Assembly: GCA_902805475.1 (NCBI GenBank)
Contig: CADCSX010000002.1
Coordinates: 1,240,001 to 1,304,000 of the forward strand
Direction of reading: 5' to 3'
DNA length: 64,000 nucleotides
Origin: Entonaema liquescens
Lineage: Eukaryota > Ascomycota > Sordariomycetes > Xylariales > Xylariaceae
Shown: positions 38,538-51,056 of the stretch, in pieces
Numbering within the stretch: position 1 is the first letter of the stretch
Layout: the number at the start of each line of letters is the position of its first letter
Position numbers and translations under genes: made by a program
Notes under the pieces: generated by a model
Databases searched by the model: none
Told to the model about the DNA's origin: nothing
The model's input: only the letters and a program-made list of their open reading frames with translations

Positions 38538-39977
38538 GAGGTTGTCGTATCACTTGAGGTCAGTTCGTTTTGACGAATAGTATAGCGTAGATGTAGAAAT
38601 TAGATCCGATTCGAATGATAAATTGCGGGAGCATCAGGAAGGTGGGAGAAAATCGTAGAAGATTTAAGTCATTGTATGTGAAGAATATTGACGGTTGGTT
38701 GCATTTGGAGGCGATTCGTAGGATATATTATATGCGGATGGTCGGAAGACGTTGGGTTGATAATATGCTACAGACGATAACACTCGACGTCGACCATGAG
38801 GGATAACAAAATTTGCTCGGACAATACACCCGGATGAGGCGAAGTATTCTATGGAGATAAAGATTCTATATAGGCGGTTACCGGAGCTTCATCGGATGGC
38901 CACATGTGTATTCGAGGCTGGTCCCCAAGACGTTGCTGTGAAGGAAACAGATATTAGACGGGGGAAAAGCAGGCGAGTATATTCGGATGGAACTGTGTGC
39001 GTAGTAAGTAATGGTTTTGCCGAGGCACGAGTATACCGGTCGTTCCCTCGAGGGGTTTAAATTTTTTGAGTAGTTGGTTAACTTCCCGACGCTGAAGCCT
39101 TATCGAAATATGAATTATGAATATCGAAGAATGGGAGGGATTTCAAAGAATGGCATCTAGATGGCCTAGTTTGGCTAGCTTCTCTCGTTTGAAGGTGGGA
39201 GGGTCGAGAGTTGAATTCGACCGACAAGGGTCAAGTTGAAAAGAGGTAAGTACTATTATGTAGGGGCCCAAAGTAAAGCTTGTCGATCAAATGGGTTTGA
39301 TCGAGCTAGTGCAGGCGTTTCCTGTCCGTTGGGTCTTTCCATCATGCTAATTACCGTCTAATACGGGGTGATTATGGTTACAATATGACTAACACCTTAA
39401 AGCGTACCTAGGTACAAGGCAGTAAGGGTAGTACTTACCATTTCTCCAACGTATTCAATTTTTTGCATCTTGGGTACAGTAAGATGCGGCCGTTCCAATA
39501 TGCGGGGTCGTGCCTGGCAGGTACAAATGTTACCTAGTCAGTTGGCCTAAATTCGTATTTCTAGATGGCATTTTTACGAGATTCTACAATCTGCATCTAA
39601 ACGTTTTAGTCTTGCTCACAACTCCCGGTTACTTATTAATCCGAGGCTCCCAACTGCACTCCCGACTTCCATGGCTTTAGGTACTGCTTCTTATCGAGTT
39701 ACACGATTATAACCACTTAATAAGGGGTAGTCATATCATAGACCAGTTTGGTATTCAAAACCCAGCAGAAACGAACTACTGTGATGTAATTGACTCATAG
39801 GAATCACTTATTGGACAGACTATTGAGGAACAGCTCGATTGTTCCGGATGATCAATTCGCATGTGCAAGGAGCATCTATGAAAGTAAAGTAAAAGAAGCT
39901 TCATAAAGACGTGTTTTTATAAGCTCTTAATAAGGTATATTCCATAGCATTTGGGGTTGGGCGTTGTTGGAAGTATT

Positions 39978-39998
39978 TTCAACCTTCAACCTTCAACC
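39978..39998. repeat. Tandem TTCAACC repeat
   Basis: Three exact 7-base copies in the wc-1/NYN intergenic region. Confidence 0.8.
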
Positions 39999-40519
39999 TT
40001 TTTACTATTTTCTTTTCTTTTAAACCTCTTCAATAGGTCGTAGACAAAAAGTTTGATCTTTTTAAGACCAACTATTACTTTGGTGCAAATTTAAAAGACG
40101 TTACTTGAACGAAGTAGGAGGTCAAGTAGTAAAGGCGCTGCAATGCATTGTCGCACGTGACTTGATATTCTATTAGTCTTTGGAAGTAACGCTTACCGCC
40201 TGCCGGAGGCCCGGAGCATATTAGCTACTCTAGTGGAGCACTCTACCGCTGAGCTCTAGCACTCTAGCACAGTTGAAGCTGACTCTGCCACCTTTTTAGT
40301 ACCTAACCCAGTACTTGGCAAGTACAACGCCTCCCCGACTTCGTCATTCATTCCACCACGAAATAGAATCGTGACTTCTAATTCAATATAACTTTCAACT
40401 TTCAACAACCAATTTTAAGCACCGCCTCTCGTCTTCTAGTCTTCTCGAAAACCTTACGGTTGCCTTATCTTTGGTTCTTATCTTTTTATTCTTTCCTACA
40501 TAACTCTTTTTTCTGCAGA

Positions 40520-42484
40520 ATGGACGAGCCTACAGAACTTGTCAACTCATTCCTGCAATCGACCAACATTATTTTCTCGTAAGTTAACCCAGCTTCCACC
40601 TCTACAATCTACATGTTCCCTGATCCCATCAAACTCTCCATAAATACCTAATGAAGGGCTTTTGTTACTTGGGATTTCGTGCTTGTATGGCTGCATATCC
40701 AACACCTTTCCCTTTGGCGCCTAACCCACACTCCCCTCCTCATCTTTTAGTCACATTTACTTCAATAACTCGCCACTAATATCTAGCAGTCTCTCACCTC
40801 TGAGTTCGCAATTAACCAATCAGACACCGCTATCTTCAAACCGCCTCTGTATATGATATGATAGCCTTGTGTCCTTTTCACAATGGGTCTTAATATTATA
40901 CATAGTCAAGACTTTAGCGGGTCGAAAACGCCGTCTATCATGAAAGCCACTCCTCAACGACCAGGGCCAAACGGCTCGCGAGTTGTAAAAAGCGGTCATT
41001 GCCTCGCCTTGGGGATGGCCTTTGTGACGTCCTCACAATCGCAGTTGATTCTCCTACACACACAGATGATACTTATATTTCTTCAAATGATCATGAGACT
41101 AGCAGCTCTATTTTCACGCCATCAGAGAAGGCTTCTATTACTACGCCATCTACACCTGATTCTAGTACTGGATCCTTCGACTTCGATCTCACATTGGATT
41201 CTAGCGGCTCCATTAAAACACCCAAATACCAAGTCTCGCCCCGTGCATCGCGAGCCATCCGGTACCGCTTTATATACGCCTAATCGAGTTGGGCTGGAGT
41301 TGCAGACACAATCTCAAGCATCTCCGCTGATAAGCGCTGCCGCTCCTACCAGCCCGTCCCCAAAACTGCTTCAGCTCTCACAGATATTCGAATCTCAAGA
41401 ACTCCTATCTTCTAAGGTACTCCCTCGGACGCCCCCAAAACGAATCGCCAATGACTCCGTTGTGGCCCGGTCAACTGCACACGGGACGAATACGTGGTCT
41501 TGCGATGAGGAGCCGCCGCTTTTAGCAGTCAAAGGCTCGACTAGTACATTCCGGTATTTGGATTTGGTGGAGGCGATTAACTCACAGAGATCTCATGAAA
41601 AAGGCCAAGTTACCGCCGACAAGCTACCTCATATACTCCAATACTCAGGACAGGGATCTCCCAGCCCTTTATGCCCAGACGCCCATTTAATCTCTCACTC
41701 GCCGTTTAAACAAATGCGTGAACAGTTTTACACGAAGCTGAGGAGATATAATGATGTGAACCATACCAGTTCATCTTTAGAAGCTGAGAATAACGTGCAT
41801 ATTTTTGTGGACATGTCTAATATTTTTATTGGATTCTGCGAAAGCTACAAGATATCCAAGAAGATCCCGCTCACTCGCAGAATAAACAGTCCTCCATTCT
41901 CGTTCATAACATTAGCACTTGTGATGGAACGAGAAAGAAATGTGCAGAAGAAAGTACTCGCTGGATCCATCTACGGCCTAGTAAACAAATATTCACGAGC
42001 GTCGTGGCCGCCTTACTTCCTGGAGGCGGAGCGGCTGAATTATAAGATGAATGTCTTTAGTCGTGTCCAAAAGCGGAAGATATCACCAAACAAGCCGAAG
42101 GTAGTGGGTCGAACTCTAGCCGAACGCCCCGACGAAACAGATGGGATTTGGGAAGATGTCACATACGAAGTACGAAACGGAGAACAAGGCGTTGACGAGA
42201 ACCTCCATCTAAATATGATGGACAGTATGTGGGACAATATGTCGCACCCTGGCACAATGGTATTGGCTACTGGAGACGCTGCCGAAGCAGAGTTCTCCGG
42301 AGGGTTCTTGCAGTATGCTATTCGCGCTCTCGAGAAGGGATGGAAACTTGAGCTGGTGACGTGGAAACGATCTCTCTCATCCGCTTGGACCGACCCTAAT
42401 TTCGTGAAGAAGTACGGGAATCACTTTAGCATCATCTTTCTGGATGATTTTCTGGGGGAGTTGCAGACCGGCCTTATCGAGTAG
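40520..42484 (+). CDS. NYN-domain (PIN-like) putative ribonuclease
   Basis: Protein with a C-terminal NYN domain, a PIN-like nuclease fold found in RNA-processing enzymes. Exon 1 is 40520-40578 (MDEPTELVNSFLQSTNIIF), then a long 339-nt intron to the acceptor TTTAG at 40917, and exon 2 40918-42484. The NYN core runs from HIFVDMSNIFIGF (first acidic residue in VDMSN) through VLAGSIYG to ATGDAAEAEFSGGF and KLELVTWKRSLS, where the Asp/Glu residues are the likely metal ligands. As written one frame is open from start to stop (541 residues), but between about 41011 and 41240 that frame is Leu/Ile-rich and odd, while the -1 frame there reads a Ser/Thr/Pro/Asp-rich protein typical of the linker (GDGLCDVLTIAVDSP). 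A missing G in the GGGG run 41011-41014 plus an extra base near 41215-41260 would explain this. Confidence 0.8.
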
Positions 42485-44071
42485 GGCACTGTCCACATTT
42501 CCATCTGGTCAGGAAACTCCGAGAAATTTTCTGAGGGGGACAAGGATCTCTCTATTACATTTGGCTGCTATATCTCGCTGTCTGTATCGCAGACACTTTT
42601 CAAGTTCTTTTCTTTTCACTTCTAGCACATGCATTTAATAAGCGGAACCCGGCGTACTACGGTCATTCGATTCTTTACTTGTTTCTCAGAGAGCTTGATC
42701 TTGAGAATCTATGGAATGTGGGCTCGATACATCTCGGAGAGATGGATGTTCGAGTTGCCTAGAGGATCGCTATATTCGGCCCTTCAACCTATTGGACGGC
42801 ACAATTTGTTTTATGACCAGCATTTTAAAGACTAGACGAGACGAGACGATGGCGCAATGATGCATATTGATATGAAGATTCCGGATATACGATAGGCCCC
42901 AGAAGGATAGAGCTATGTTGACATTCTGAGATTTGGCGTTCTTCATGGATGGAAACAGCTTTTCCAATTGTACCTTGGCGACTGGATCCGGTTTGGTCCT
43001 TAATATACCCTTCACATTGTGGGGGGATCTTTTCATGTCATAACCCGTTGGCGGGTAAATCAGGCGTTAGAATGATCCTTTGTAGGGGCAATCCTACGCA
43101 TTTGCGGAGTTCTGGTTTGCATAGGGTTATCTACGTGGAGCATATCAAGAGCGAGGAAACTATCTTAGAGGTACGGACCGAAGGTCGCAATTAATGCATA
43201 TTCAGGTATCACTGGACAGCATATGGTAGCTTATCTCGATGGCAGCGCTACTTGAGGAGTAGTTGACTTTGATCAGTTTAGATAATAAGTTTAGTGTAAC
43301 TCTACGAACTAGTTAATGAAGTGTTGCTTTCTGCAGAAAGACTCTAGTAAATGTCGGCCTTAAAATGTGCCTAAGGTGAGAATGAAACTAGGCCCTTGGC
43401 CTACGAAAACCAACGTCACTGTGACTACGTCAAGTAATTTGAGCCGGTAGTTGAGAAATGCCCTCTTATTCAGCAGGTAGTTTACCTAGAGGACGGATTA
43501 GGTCAGAATGCATCAGCGTAGCCCCCCTTTTATTCTTCCATCCTAGAGAGCGCAGACAGCGGCATGCGGGCTGTTCAAGACGAGCAGATATGGGAGAAAA
43601 ACGAGACGGAGAATATTATTTCGAGGACAAGGACGAATATTAGAAATATACCTAGTCATGAGGTCTCAGATGGAGAGTCGGTACGAATGATGGAAGAAAT
43701 CGGATACCTATGCGTTGATTAGAATACACGAGGATGGCGGGCGAAAGCTTTTATGGAATTTGGCAAATCGAGAACGTGACTCCTCGTACTGATCGGATAC
43801 TTGTGATAATTAGTATGAACGTACGTCTTAGACTCGTGTGATGCTATATTGATTCAATAGCGTCTTAAATCCTGTCGAAGCCGCATTGGGGATTTTACCC
43901 CTTTCCCGGGAGGATATCACTTCTCTTGGGTAAATTTTGGTAATTATAGAAACTCAAACAACTTTTATTTTCCCTTTTATCTACCGAAAGATTATCTAAC
44001 GCCTAGAACTCTGGCATGGAAAACCCAGCCCCCTATGCCGGTAGTGTGGTGCACAACCTAAGAGTGATAGA
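42485..44071. other. Convergent 3' intergenic region
   Basis: Between the stops of the NYN gene and the LYS2-like gene. I see no gene; short open frames at 42629-43194 and 43458-43643 have no features. Likely two 3' UTRs and spacer. Confidence 0.55.
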
Positions 44072-47000
44072 TTACGAAGCACCACCACGACCCCCTATAC
44101 CCCCCGCAGCCAGTGCTTGCACAATATCCGCACTGATATCAGGCAGCGGCCGACCCCTTTCTGTCGGCTTGCCGATGAACTTGATTTCAGATAGATATCG
44201 CAGGTACCTTCCAACGTCATCCCTGCTAATGCCGTAGCCAGAGCTCTCGTCTACGCCTGTCCACTTGTCACCGTCTGCCTTTAGGATAGCGACGGCATTT
44301 CTATCGTCTAACTCCGGAGCTCGGGTATTGGCCGGGAGGTCATTCATGCAGAAATGTGCCAGCGGCATGAGCGCGTGCTGTTCTTGGTCCTTCTCGAGGG
44401 CACCGGCGGTCACGAAGTTCTCAAGCTCCTGTTTCCACGAGTCGTAGCTGACTTCTGGTGTTTTGTAACCGTAGTACTCTAGTATTGATAGGTACTCATT
44501 CATGCGGAGACGTGGGTGGCCAGTGACGTGAACCACGTGCACTCCACCTGGGAGAGGATTCAGGGCCGCTGCAACGACTACCCGCGCGACGTGGTTCACG
44601 GGGACAGCGTTGACGGTATTGATGATACGTGGGCGCGCTGCTAGCTGGATACAGCCTTTAAGCATTCGGATGAGGAAGTCATCGACATTACAGACGCCAG
44701 TCTGGTAATCACCAAGAATATATCCGGGTCGGATAACCGAGCCCTGGAGGCCTCGTCTTCCAGCCTCTCGAACAAGCTGCTCTGATACCCACTTGGTTTG
44801 TCCATATCCTGTCCCAAGGCCCGTGCGGCTTCCATTCATGTCATCACTTTCCATGATGGAACCCTCGCCTGTTCTCGTCTGTTCCTCTGATAACTTGATG
44901 TAGTGGTCTGTATCGAGGACACTAGTCGAGCTGACGAAGCAGAAGACCTTTGCCTTACCTTCGTTACACAACTTCATCGCATCGATAGTCGATAATACGT
45001 TCGACGCCATCATATCTTGATACTTTCGGATCCAATGAACGGTAGCTCCGTTGTGTATCACCACGTCGACTTCTTGAGATAATTTCTGCCAGGTCGAATC
45101 ATCAATGCCGAGTTGAGGCTTTGATAAGTCACCCATAACTGCACTTAGCCTATTCTGCCACTCGTCTTTCCACAGACCATAGCCTTGAAGGGAGCGGCGA
45201 AGCCGTTGAAGAGCTGCTTCTGAGTCCTTAGCGCCTCGCACGTGTGCGATTAACTTGATCTCTCGAGAGGTTCGGTCGAGAATATCCTTCACAAGATATG
45301 ATCCCAAGAATCCAGTTGCTCCAGTAAGGAAGACCGTCAAGCTTTGAGTCTCGTCGAGGGATTTGGGGTCGGCAGATTGATATTTATCAGCTAGTTGGCT
45401 CGTTAATTCGTCTAGAGACTTCGCGTAAACTGGAGTAGTCTCTTGTGCATCGCTGGTGGTATCCGCACCATTGGCATCTTGGAGTCTCTTCTCTACGTGA
45501 GCACTGAAACTAGCTAGGTCGGGATGCTCGTAGAATGTGCTGATAGAAACGTCTGCCCCAAAGCTCTTTCGAATTTCCAACAGGAGTTGTTGGGCTAGCA
45601 GACTGTGTCCGCCCAGGTCGAAGAAGACGTTTTCCCGTCTAATGGTTTTCGGATTTAGACCTCGGATAAGAGAAGCCCACTTCTGGGCAACCTTCTGCTC
45701 TGTCTCTGTCAAGGATTCCCAGCTCTTTAGATCCTCCTCCGAAGCGTCTTCGATGCGCTCTGTGACATCGGGGAAAGGAAGATTCGGCTTGTCAACCTTA
45801 CCATTAGGGTTTAAGGGAAGCTTCTCGAGAACTATGTATATACTTGGTACGGAATATGCCGGTAGTCGAGACTTCAAATGGTCTCGCACCTCGGTTTCCA
45901 TACTACGATATTTCTTCAAGAAGACGCGCGTAGGACCCATCTCAACACCCTCGTCTTCAACCTCTTCTATTCCTCGAGCAGCAACCCATCGGCGCCACTC
46001 AGCTGCTTCTGGTACCAGGTAGCTTACCAGTGTAGGTTCTTCATTACGATCTCTTCGAACCAGAGTCTTACAGTCTCGGATTAATGGGTTCTGGCTTAAA
46101 TTGCTGTCGATATCGTTGAGCTCGATACGGAATCCGCGAATTTTGACTTGGTCATCAGCACGACCAGTGCATTCAACGTCGCCAGATTCAAGATACCGTC
46201 CTAAATCGCCCGTCCGGTAAAGCCGATCTCTCGGGCCCTTGTAGTACTTTCGCCAAGGTTCGTTTTTGCTCGCCTTAGCATCTGCTTCGACCCACTTCTG
46301 ATTATCGACGAACCAATTCATTAGGAATTTCTGCTCATTCAAAGCTGGATCTCCTAGATAACCCCTAATTGCAATACAATTAGCAAATACAGGATAATAC
46401 CGTAAATTATACTTACTCAGCAAGGCCTGCAGCGCGGACGAAAATCTCGCCCACTTCGCCGACTTGGCATAATTTAGATCTGTTTTCTCTATCAACAACG
46501 AGAAGTTGGACGTTTTGCATCCCTTGACCAGCAGGGACCGTGTCCTTGAGCTTATCTAGAAAGTCCGGATCCCTGGCTCGGCTGGGGACCTCATAGTAAC
46601 TGACAGCTCTCTGGGTCTCAGTAGTGCCATACATATTGATAATGTTAGCGTTCACAGCAAGTTGCCTGAGTGACCGACACTGCCTTGTAGTTAGCACGTC
46701 ACCGACGAAGAAGACGTGCTCCAAGCTAGAAAATTCAGCGGTGGCGCCGCCAACCAGGATCTGACCCATAGCTGGGGTAAGATGTGTAACTGTAGGCTTC
46801 ATTTCTCGCATCCACTCGGCAAGTTTCTCATGCTGAATATCTTCCCTGGATGGCACTAGTAGTTGGGCACCAAGGAATAGTGGTGTAAAAATATCTCTCT
46901 GTACAGGATCGTGAGCCAGACCGGAGAGAAGTGTAAATCGACTCTCGGTCGATAAATTGAAGCGCTCAGCCATCCAGCCAAAGTACCTGGTCAGACTGTA

Positions 47001-47717
47001 ATGGCGACCAAGAACTCCCTTTGGCCTTCCTTCACTTCCCGAAGTGAAAGACAAGGTAGGGTTTGAATCAGGACCCACTATCACATCAGGGGGAGAAGAC
47101 GCGAGACTTCTAAGGGGCTCAAATATATCTTGAGAATCAACTTGGCCTCCAGAGAGAGTTCCATCGTCTAGGAGGCGGAGCTCAGGAACTTCGGTCTTTA
47201 ATTGGAGTTCTTGATCAATATAGCCTTGCACCAGATCAGCAAGGGGGCCGTTCTCATCAGTTGCGCGGCCAATCTTGATTAGAGCTCGTGGCTGAGATAC
47301 CTCAAGATAAATCTTCTGTCTGGCGGGAGGATAGGCAGGATCTAGGACTGTCATTGTAGCACCAGAAGCCTAATTGGACAGTTAACGTTATGTGTATATA
47401 AGTAAAGTGAGTCCAAGTTGGTATTGACATACTAAAGTACCCATCAAGGCGATGACCAAGTCAACGGAGCGATGGGCCCAGATCATTACTACGTCCCCAT
47501 TGGTAATACCGGCCTTGTGAAGGTACCAGGCGAGAGTATTGGAAGCTTCATAGATCTGACGGTACGTAAAGCGTCTCTCAGGATGTGTCGAAGACTTGGT
47601 TTCCAGAACACAAGTTCTATCGGGATACTTCTCAGCAGAGGCTCTGAAGCGTTCATGAATTGAACCGACATAACCAGACCAGTCAAGGTCGATTGTCGGG
47701 TCGGGTAAGTGGCCCAT
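44072..47717 (-). CDS. LYS2-like adenylation-thiolation-reductase enzyme lacking the LYS2 N-terminal region
   Basis: Related to fungal L-2-aminoadipate reductase: activates a carboxylic acid with ATP, loads it on a phosphopantetheine arm and releases it as aldehyde with NADPH. Exons 47433-47717, 46417-47369 and 44072-46364 keep phase; 1,176 residues. Adenylation motifs: LSFTSGSEGRPKG, NMYGTTETQRAVS, YRTGDLGRY, GRADDQVKIRGFRIEL and NPNGKVDKPNLPFP. Thiolation: FFDLGGHSLLAQQ with the Ser for the arm. Reductase: FLTGATGFLGSYLV (Rossmann), then YGQTKWVSEQLV with catalytic Tyr-x3-Lys, and RPGYILGDYQTG. Typical LYS2 is near 1,390 residues; here about 200 N-terminal residues are missing, and an in-frame stop lies just upstream of the ATG, with only 409 bp to the next gene. 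It may be a paralogue used in secondary metabolism; the lysine-pathway copy would then be elsewhere. Confidence 0.88.
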
Positions 47718-48126
47718 CACGACGATATTCTATAATCCAATTCTACACAATGATCAAGTTATGAATTTTAGATTTTAGATTATTGGAAAAATAGAAGACG
47801 TGCCTCGACTCATCGTCTCTAACCAAACAAATATTTAAAAATTGCCAATTGATGGTGGGGTACATGTATTCTATGTACCAACTGCTAAAATGCGATGCGT
47901 CATAGTACTTTTTACTGAGTACCTCTTCCGAGAGCGGAGCACAAAATACCGAAGTACGGACTTAGGTACATGTACTAAATTTAGGTAAGTACCAAGGTAT
48001 CGTCTCCTTTTTTCCTTTCCATCTTCCTTCTATTTTAAATTATCACGAGAAGCGACACAGACATAAGTTATTATGAGATTATATTTACACGCGCCTGAAT
48101 AAGGTACATGGGAACTATTTCTTGAT
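47718..48126. promoter_or_regulatory. Short spacer with the LYS2-like promoter
   Basis: A 409-bp interval between two minus-strand genes, AT-rich, with a repeated GTACTT/TACATGTA character (47870-48000). No coding sequence for the missing LYS2 N-terminus is visible. No specific site called. Confidence 0.5.
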
Positions 48127-49466
48127 CTAAATTGCTCCCCTAAACAAGAGAACTGCATCTTTAACGTGAGAATCCATATCAACTCCGTTTGTATACATGC
48201 CGCCCTCCTTCATTTGGCCCTTCATGCTCTGAATATCTCTTTCTTCCTCATCTAAACTGTACAGCTTTCCGAATTGCCTCGTGATATCAACGATCTTTTG
48301 ACTTCGTGGTCTACGAACCCTGTCAAAGGCCATCAGAGCTGCGCCAATGTGATCTTTAGACTTGACCTCGGCGAAGACTCCCGTGAGAACTGCCGCATCC
48401 TCAATAGCTTGAGCGGCACCATTTCCGGCGTGAGGACATGTGGCATGTGCCGCGTCGCCGACCATAGCAACATGGCCACGGTAGTAGGTATATGCGTGGT
48501 CGTGATCCCGTATATTCCAAGTCTCCTTCGGGTTTTCCTCGAAAAACTAAAATACGGTCATGATTAGTTCTAGATCATCTAACTATCCGGGGTAATACAA
48601 GTCTAACTTACAGATATCAATGAGGTGACCTCAGGACAGAAGCTTTTCCATTCCTCTGCATCGAACCCAGACTTCTTGCGGTGGCGTCGTTTGCTATCCC
48701 TCTGATAGCAGGAGATGCTATATGTCTTTCCCAGGTCTACGGGAAGGCCGTTAATGTACCCGATAGGCGTACAAAACATTCGGACCTTCTCAATCGACTC
48801 CTTAGGAACCACTTTCTTTGCGTCTGCCATTGGAACGTGGATATTAAAGCAGCGCCAATCGTCGTGGTTAACTGCTTCCACTGAAGGATCATCAGGGCCC
48901 AGTATGAATGCTCTGGCAACACTCTTGACACCTTCGGAGCCAAACACTAGGTCAAATTGCTCCACCGTGGAATCGGCAAAAGTAACAGTAACCTTGGGCG
49001 TACTGGTACTCGTGTTTACGTTCTCTTCAATGCTAACGGCGCGTTTACTGAAATGCACACTGTGCTTGGGAATGACGTCCTCGAGAAGGCCTTGGATGAA
49101 GTGTGCCCTATGGATGGTCCTTCGACCTTTCGCTCTGCCTAGTTCCGCCACAAGGGTTCCAGCATTCTGCCCGCTTCCGACGATGATCTGGGTTGCCATC
49201 TCTATGTCTTCCTCGTTAGCCATGAAATGGGACTTCTTGAAGTATGCCTTCTTGATCTCCGGTGAGATTAAGTCCATTGCCTTGATGGCATTTCCGTGAA
49301 GGGCAACGCCTGCACCGCGAACACCGATGTCTGGATAGGCCTCGTAGAGCTGTACATCAAGTAACGGGTTGCGGGAGAGCCCAATGGCTAGACAGCATCC
49401 TGCAATGCCTGCACCGATTATAGCCACCCGGAGCTTAGTTGTTTGGGGTTGCGGTTGTGTTTCCAT
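48127..49466 (-). CDS. FAD-dependent monooxygenase, salicylate hydroxylase-like
   Basis: Single-component aromatic hydroxylase of the PHBH fold: uses NAD(P)H and oxygen to hydroxylate a substrate. Exons 48612-49466 and 48127-48546, phase 0, 424 residues, normal for the family. N-terminal FAD fingerprint VAIIGAGIAGCCLAIGL; middle FGSEGVKSVARAFI in the place of the usual DG motif (Asp replaced by Glu); second FAD motif MVGDAAHATCPHAGNGAAQA with the ribityl-binding Asp. About 409 bp downstream is the LYS2-like enzyme, in the same direction, which suggests a joint pathway, though fungi transcribe them separately. Substrate unknown. Confidence 0.9.
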
Positions 49467-50397
49467 GTTGCCCTCTTTGCTGGTTGATGAACGACAGGCC
49501 TGCTAGATTTCTTCACTGTTCCGTTCCCCTATCAATAGGTTTCTAATGTTATGCGAAGGTAATGCTAGACGAGACGGGCTTTATATACAGACATTGAAAG
49601 AATTGTGTTCTCTAAAGAGGTTGTCTACGACTGAACAAAGGTCTTGTTGCTATTAGCAAGTCATACCTATCCTTGTTAGTCAAGAAAACATTGACCCCGT
49701 CTTACGACTTTGCGTCACGGACTTCCTATCCCTTGCCTTCCCCATTCAGGCAAGTTCAGCTCGGTCAAGAAAATCCATATATCCGTGTGGGGTTGGGAGA
49801 AACTGATTAAGGTGAATTCATACAGTCATCTGAAATCGTATATCACTTTCAACCCACATGTTACAGCTTTTAGACAGTTCAAGATATGAGATTTAGTGAT
49901 ATCTAAACACTTTTACCATTTCAGAGGTTAAACTTGGGTGTTTAACGATTCAACGAGACTGTCGAAACATGGGTCGACTACTTAGGTACCTCTGAACAAA
50001 CGTAATCTAGTCGCCGGGCTATAGCTACTTCGGCTTACGTATGGCAGCCGGTGACTTTCGTCTACATGATATTACGATCTAGGCTATGGGTTTCAAATTC
50101 GTCTTACACATGGCTTACAGCTGTTGATGATTAGGTCTTGAAGATATGGGCTGTTATTCATTAGGGGGCGATGTTCCTTCTAATTCTCATCAATATTCTT
50201 ATAGAAATAATAAGATAGGTTAAGAGTCTAGGGCATTGTTTCATCGTAACTAAACAATGATTTATCTGATAAGATAAACCAGAATCACCCGGCGCAATTT
50301 TCTTAGTTCAGTTGTTTAAGATGCTACAATATTGTGCCAAGAATCTTAAAGCCGTGCCGAGGTATTTCAATATTTCGAGAGATACAAGCTCACTACA

Positions 50398-50430
50398 TAG
50401 GTAGGTAGGTAGGTAGGTACCTACCTAAGG
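50398..50430. repeat. GGTA tandem repeat ending in a TACC palindrome
   Basis: Five TAGG units turn into the reverse complement (TACCTACC), so the stretch can form a hairpin with the core GGTAGGTACCTACC. Confidence 0.85.
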
Positions 50431-51013
50431 TGGATATGAAATGTGACGGATAAGAAGCCGGTTTTTATCTCCTCTTTAAATGAAACTGCAGAAAGTCTTA
50501 TTCACCTATGTTATTTAGTTAGGATAAGATATAAAAGTGACAAATTGTTATTTACTGTAGCTAAGACATGTCAAACGCAATTGAGCTTACTGAGTGTACC
50601 TGAATTACATATAAGCGTTCATCCACTTAATAGAGATCCACATTACCAAAGAGAGATCTTACACAGGATTCAAGTCGTAACATCATTTAATAAAAAATAT
50701 GCCATCTAAATAAGTTAAATATGTCTTTAGGTGAATCATTCATAATATATACTTGAACATTCAAATGTCTTAATCTGCATTTAGTCTAGGATTCAACAGA
50801 GAGTTATGCGGCTTTATTCTTAACTGCCAAGACATTCAACACCAACAACAAAAGGAATAGTGATTACATGCCAGGGATCTTACACACCGAGATCGCCGTG
50901 TTTATAACGTAACTTTTAAATATCGTCGCAAAAGTAAGAATCTAGTACAACACTCAATTACATTTCACACCTTGTTCCTTACCAAGCTCATCTTGAATAC
51001 TTATGTATAGATT

Positions 51014-51048
51014 GGTAACTGGTAACTGGTAACTAGTAACTGGTAACT
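51014..51048 (+). repeat. Five tandem GGTAACT units in the leader of the MCT-like gene
   Basis: Five 7-base units (the fourth has AGTAACT), ending 8 bases before the start codon. The repeat lies in the 5' leader and its copy number could vary between strains. Confidence 0.85.
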
Positions 51049-51056
51049 GATAAATC

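Larger units (their letters stand above)
38483..40519. promoter_or_regulatory. Divergent promoter region of wc-1 and the NYN gene
   Basis: About 2 kb separates the two start codons. It carries a perfect TACCTAGGTA palindrome at 39405-39414, three tandem TTCAACC units at 39978-39998 and the CGACGTT repeat next to wc-1. Long wc-1 leaders are common in related fungi. No TATA element or transcription factor site is called; small open frames at 38615-39060 could be upstream ORFs of neither gene (wrong strand for wc-1). Confidence 0.45.
49467..51056. other. Divergent intergenic region between the monooxygenase and the MCT-like transporter
   Basis: About 1.6 kb containing both promoters. AT-rich around 50440-50760. 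It has a GGTA-type tandem repeat (50398-50430) and, directly before the transporter ATG, five GGTAACT-type units (51014-51048). No gene is supported. Confidence 0.55.

Noticed and set aside
40200..40270. tRNA-like stretch on the minus strand (GCTCAGCGGTAGAG)
   Set aside because: It resembles a D-arm, but no matching T-arm (GTTCGA), acceptor stem or plausible anticodon arm follows, so it is not called a tRNA.
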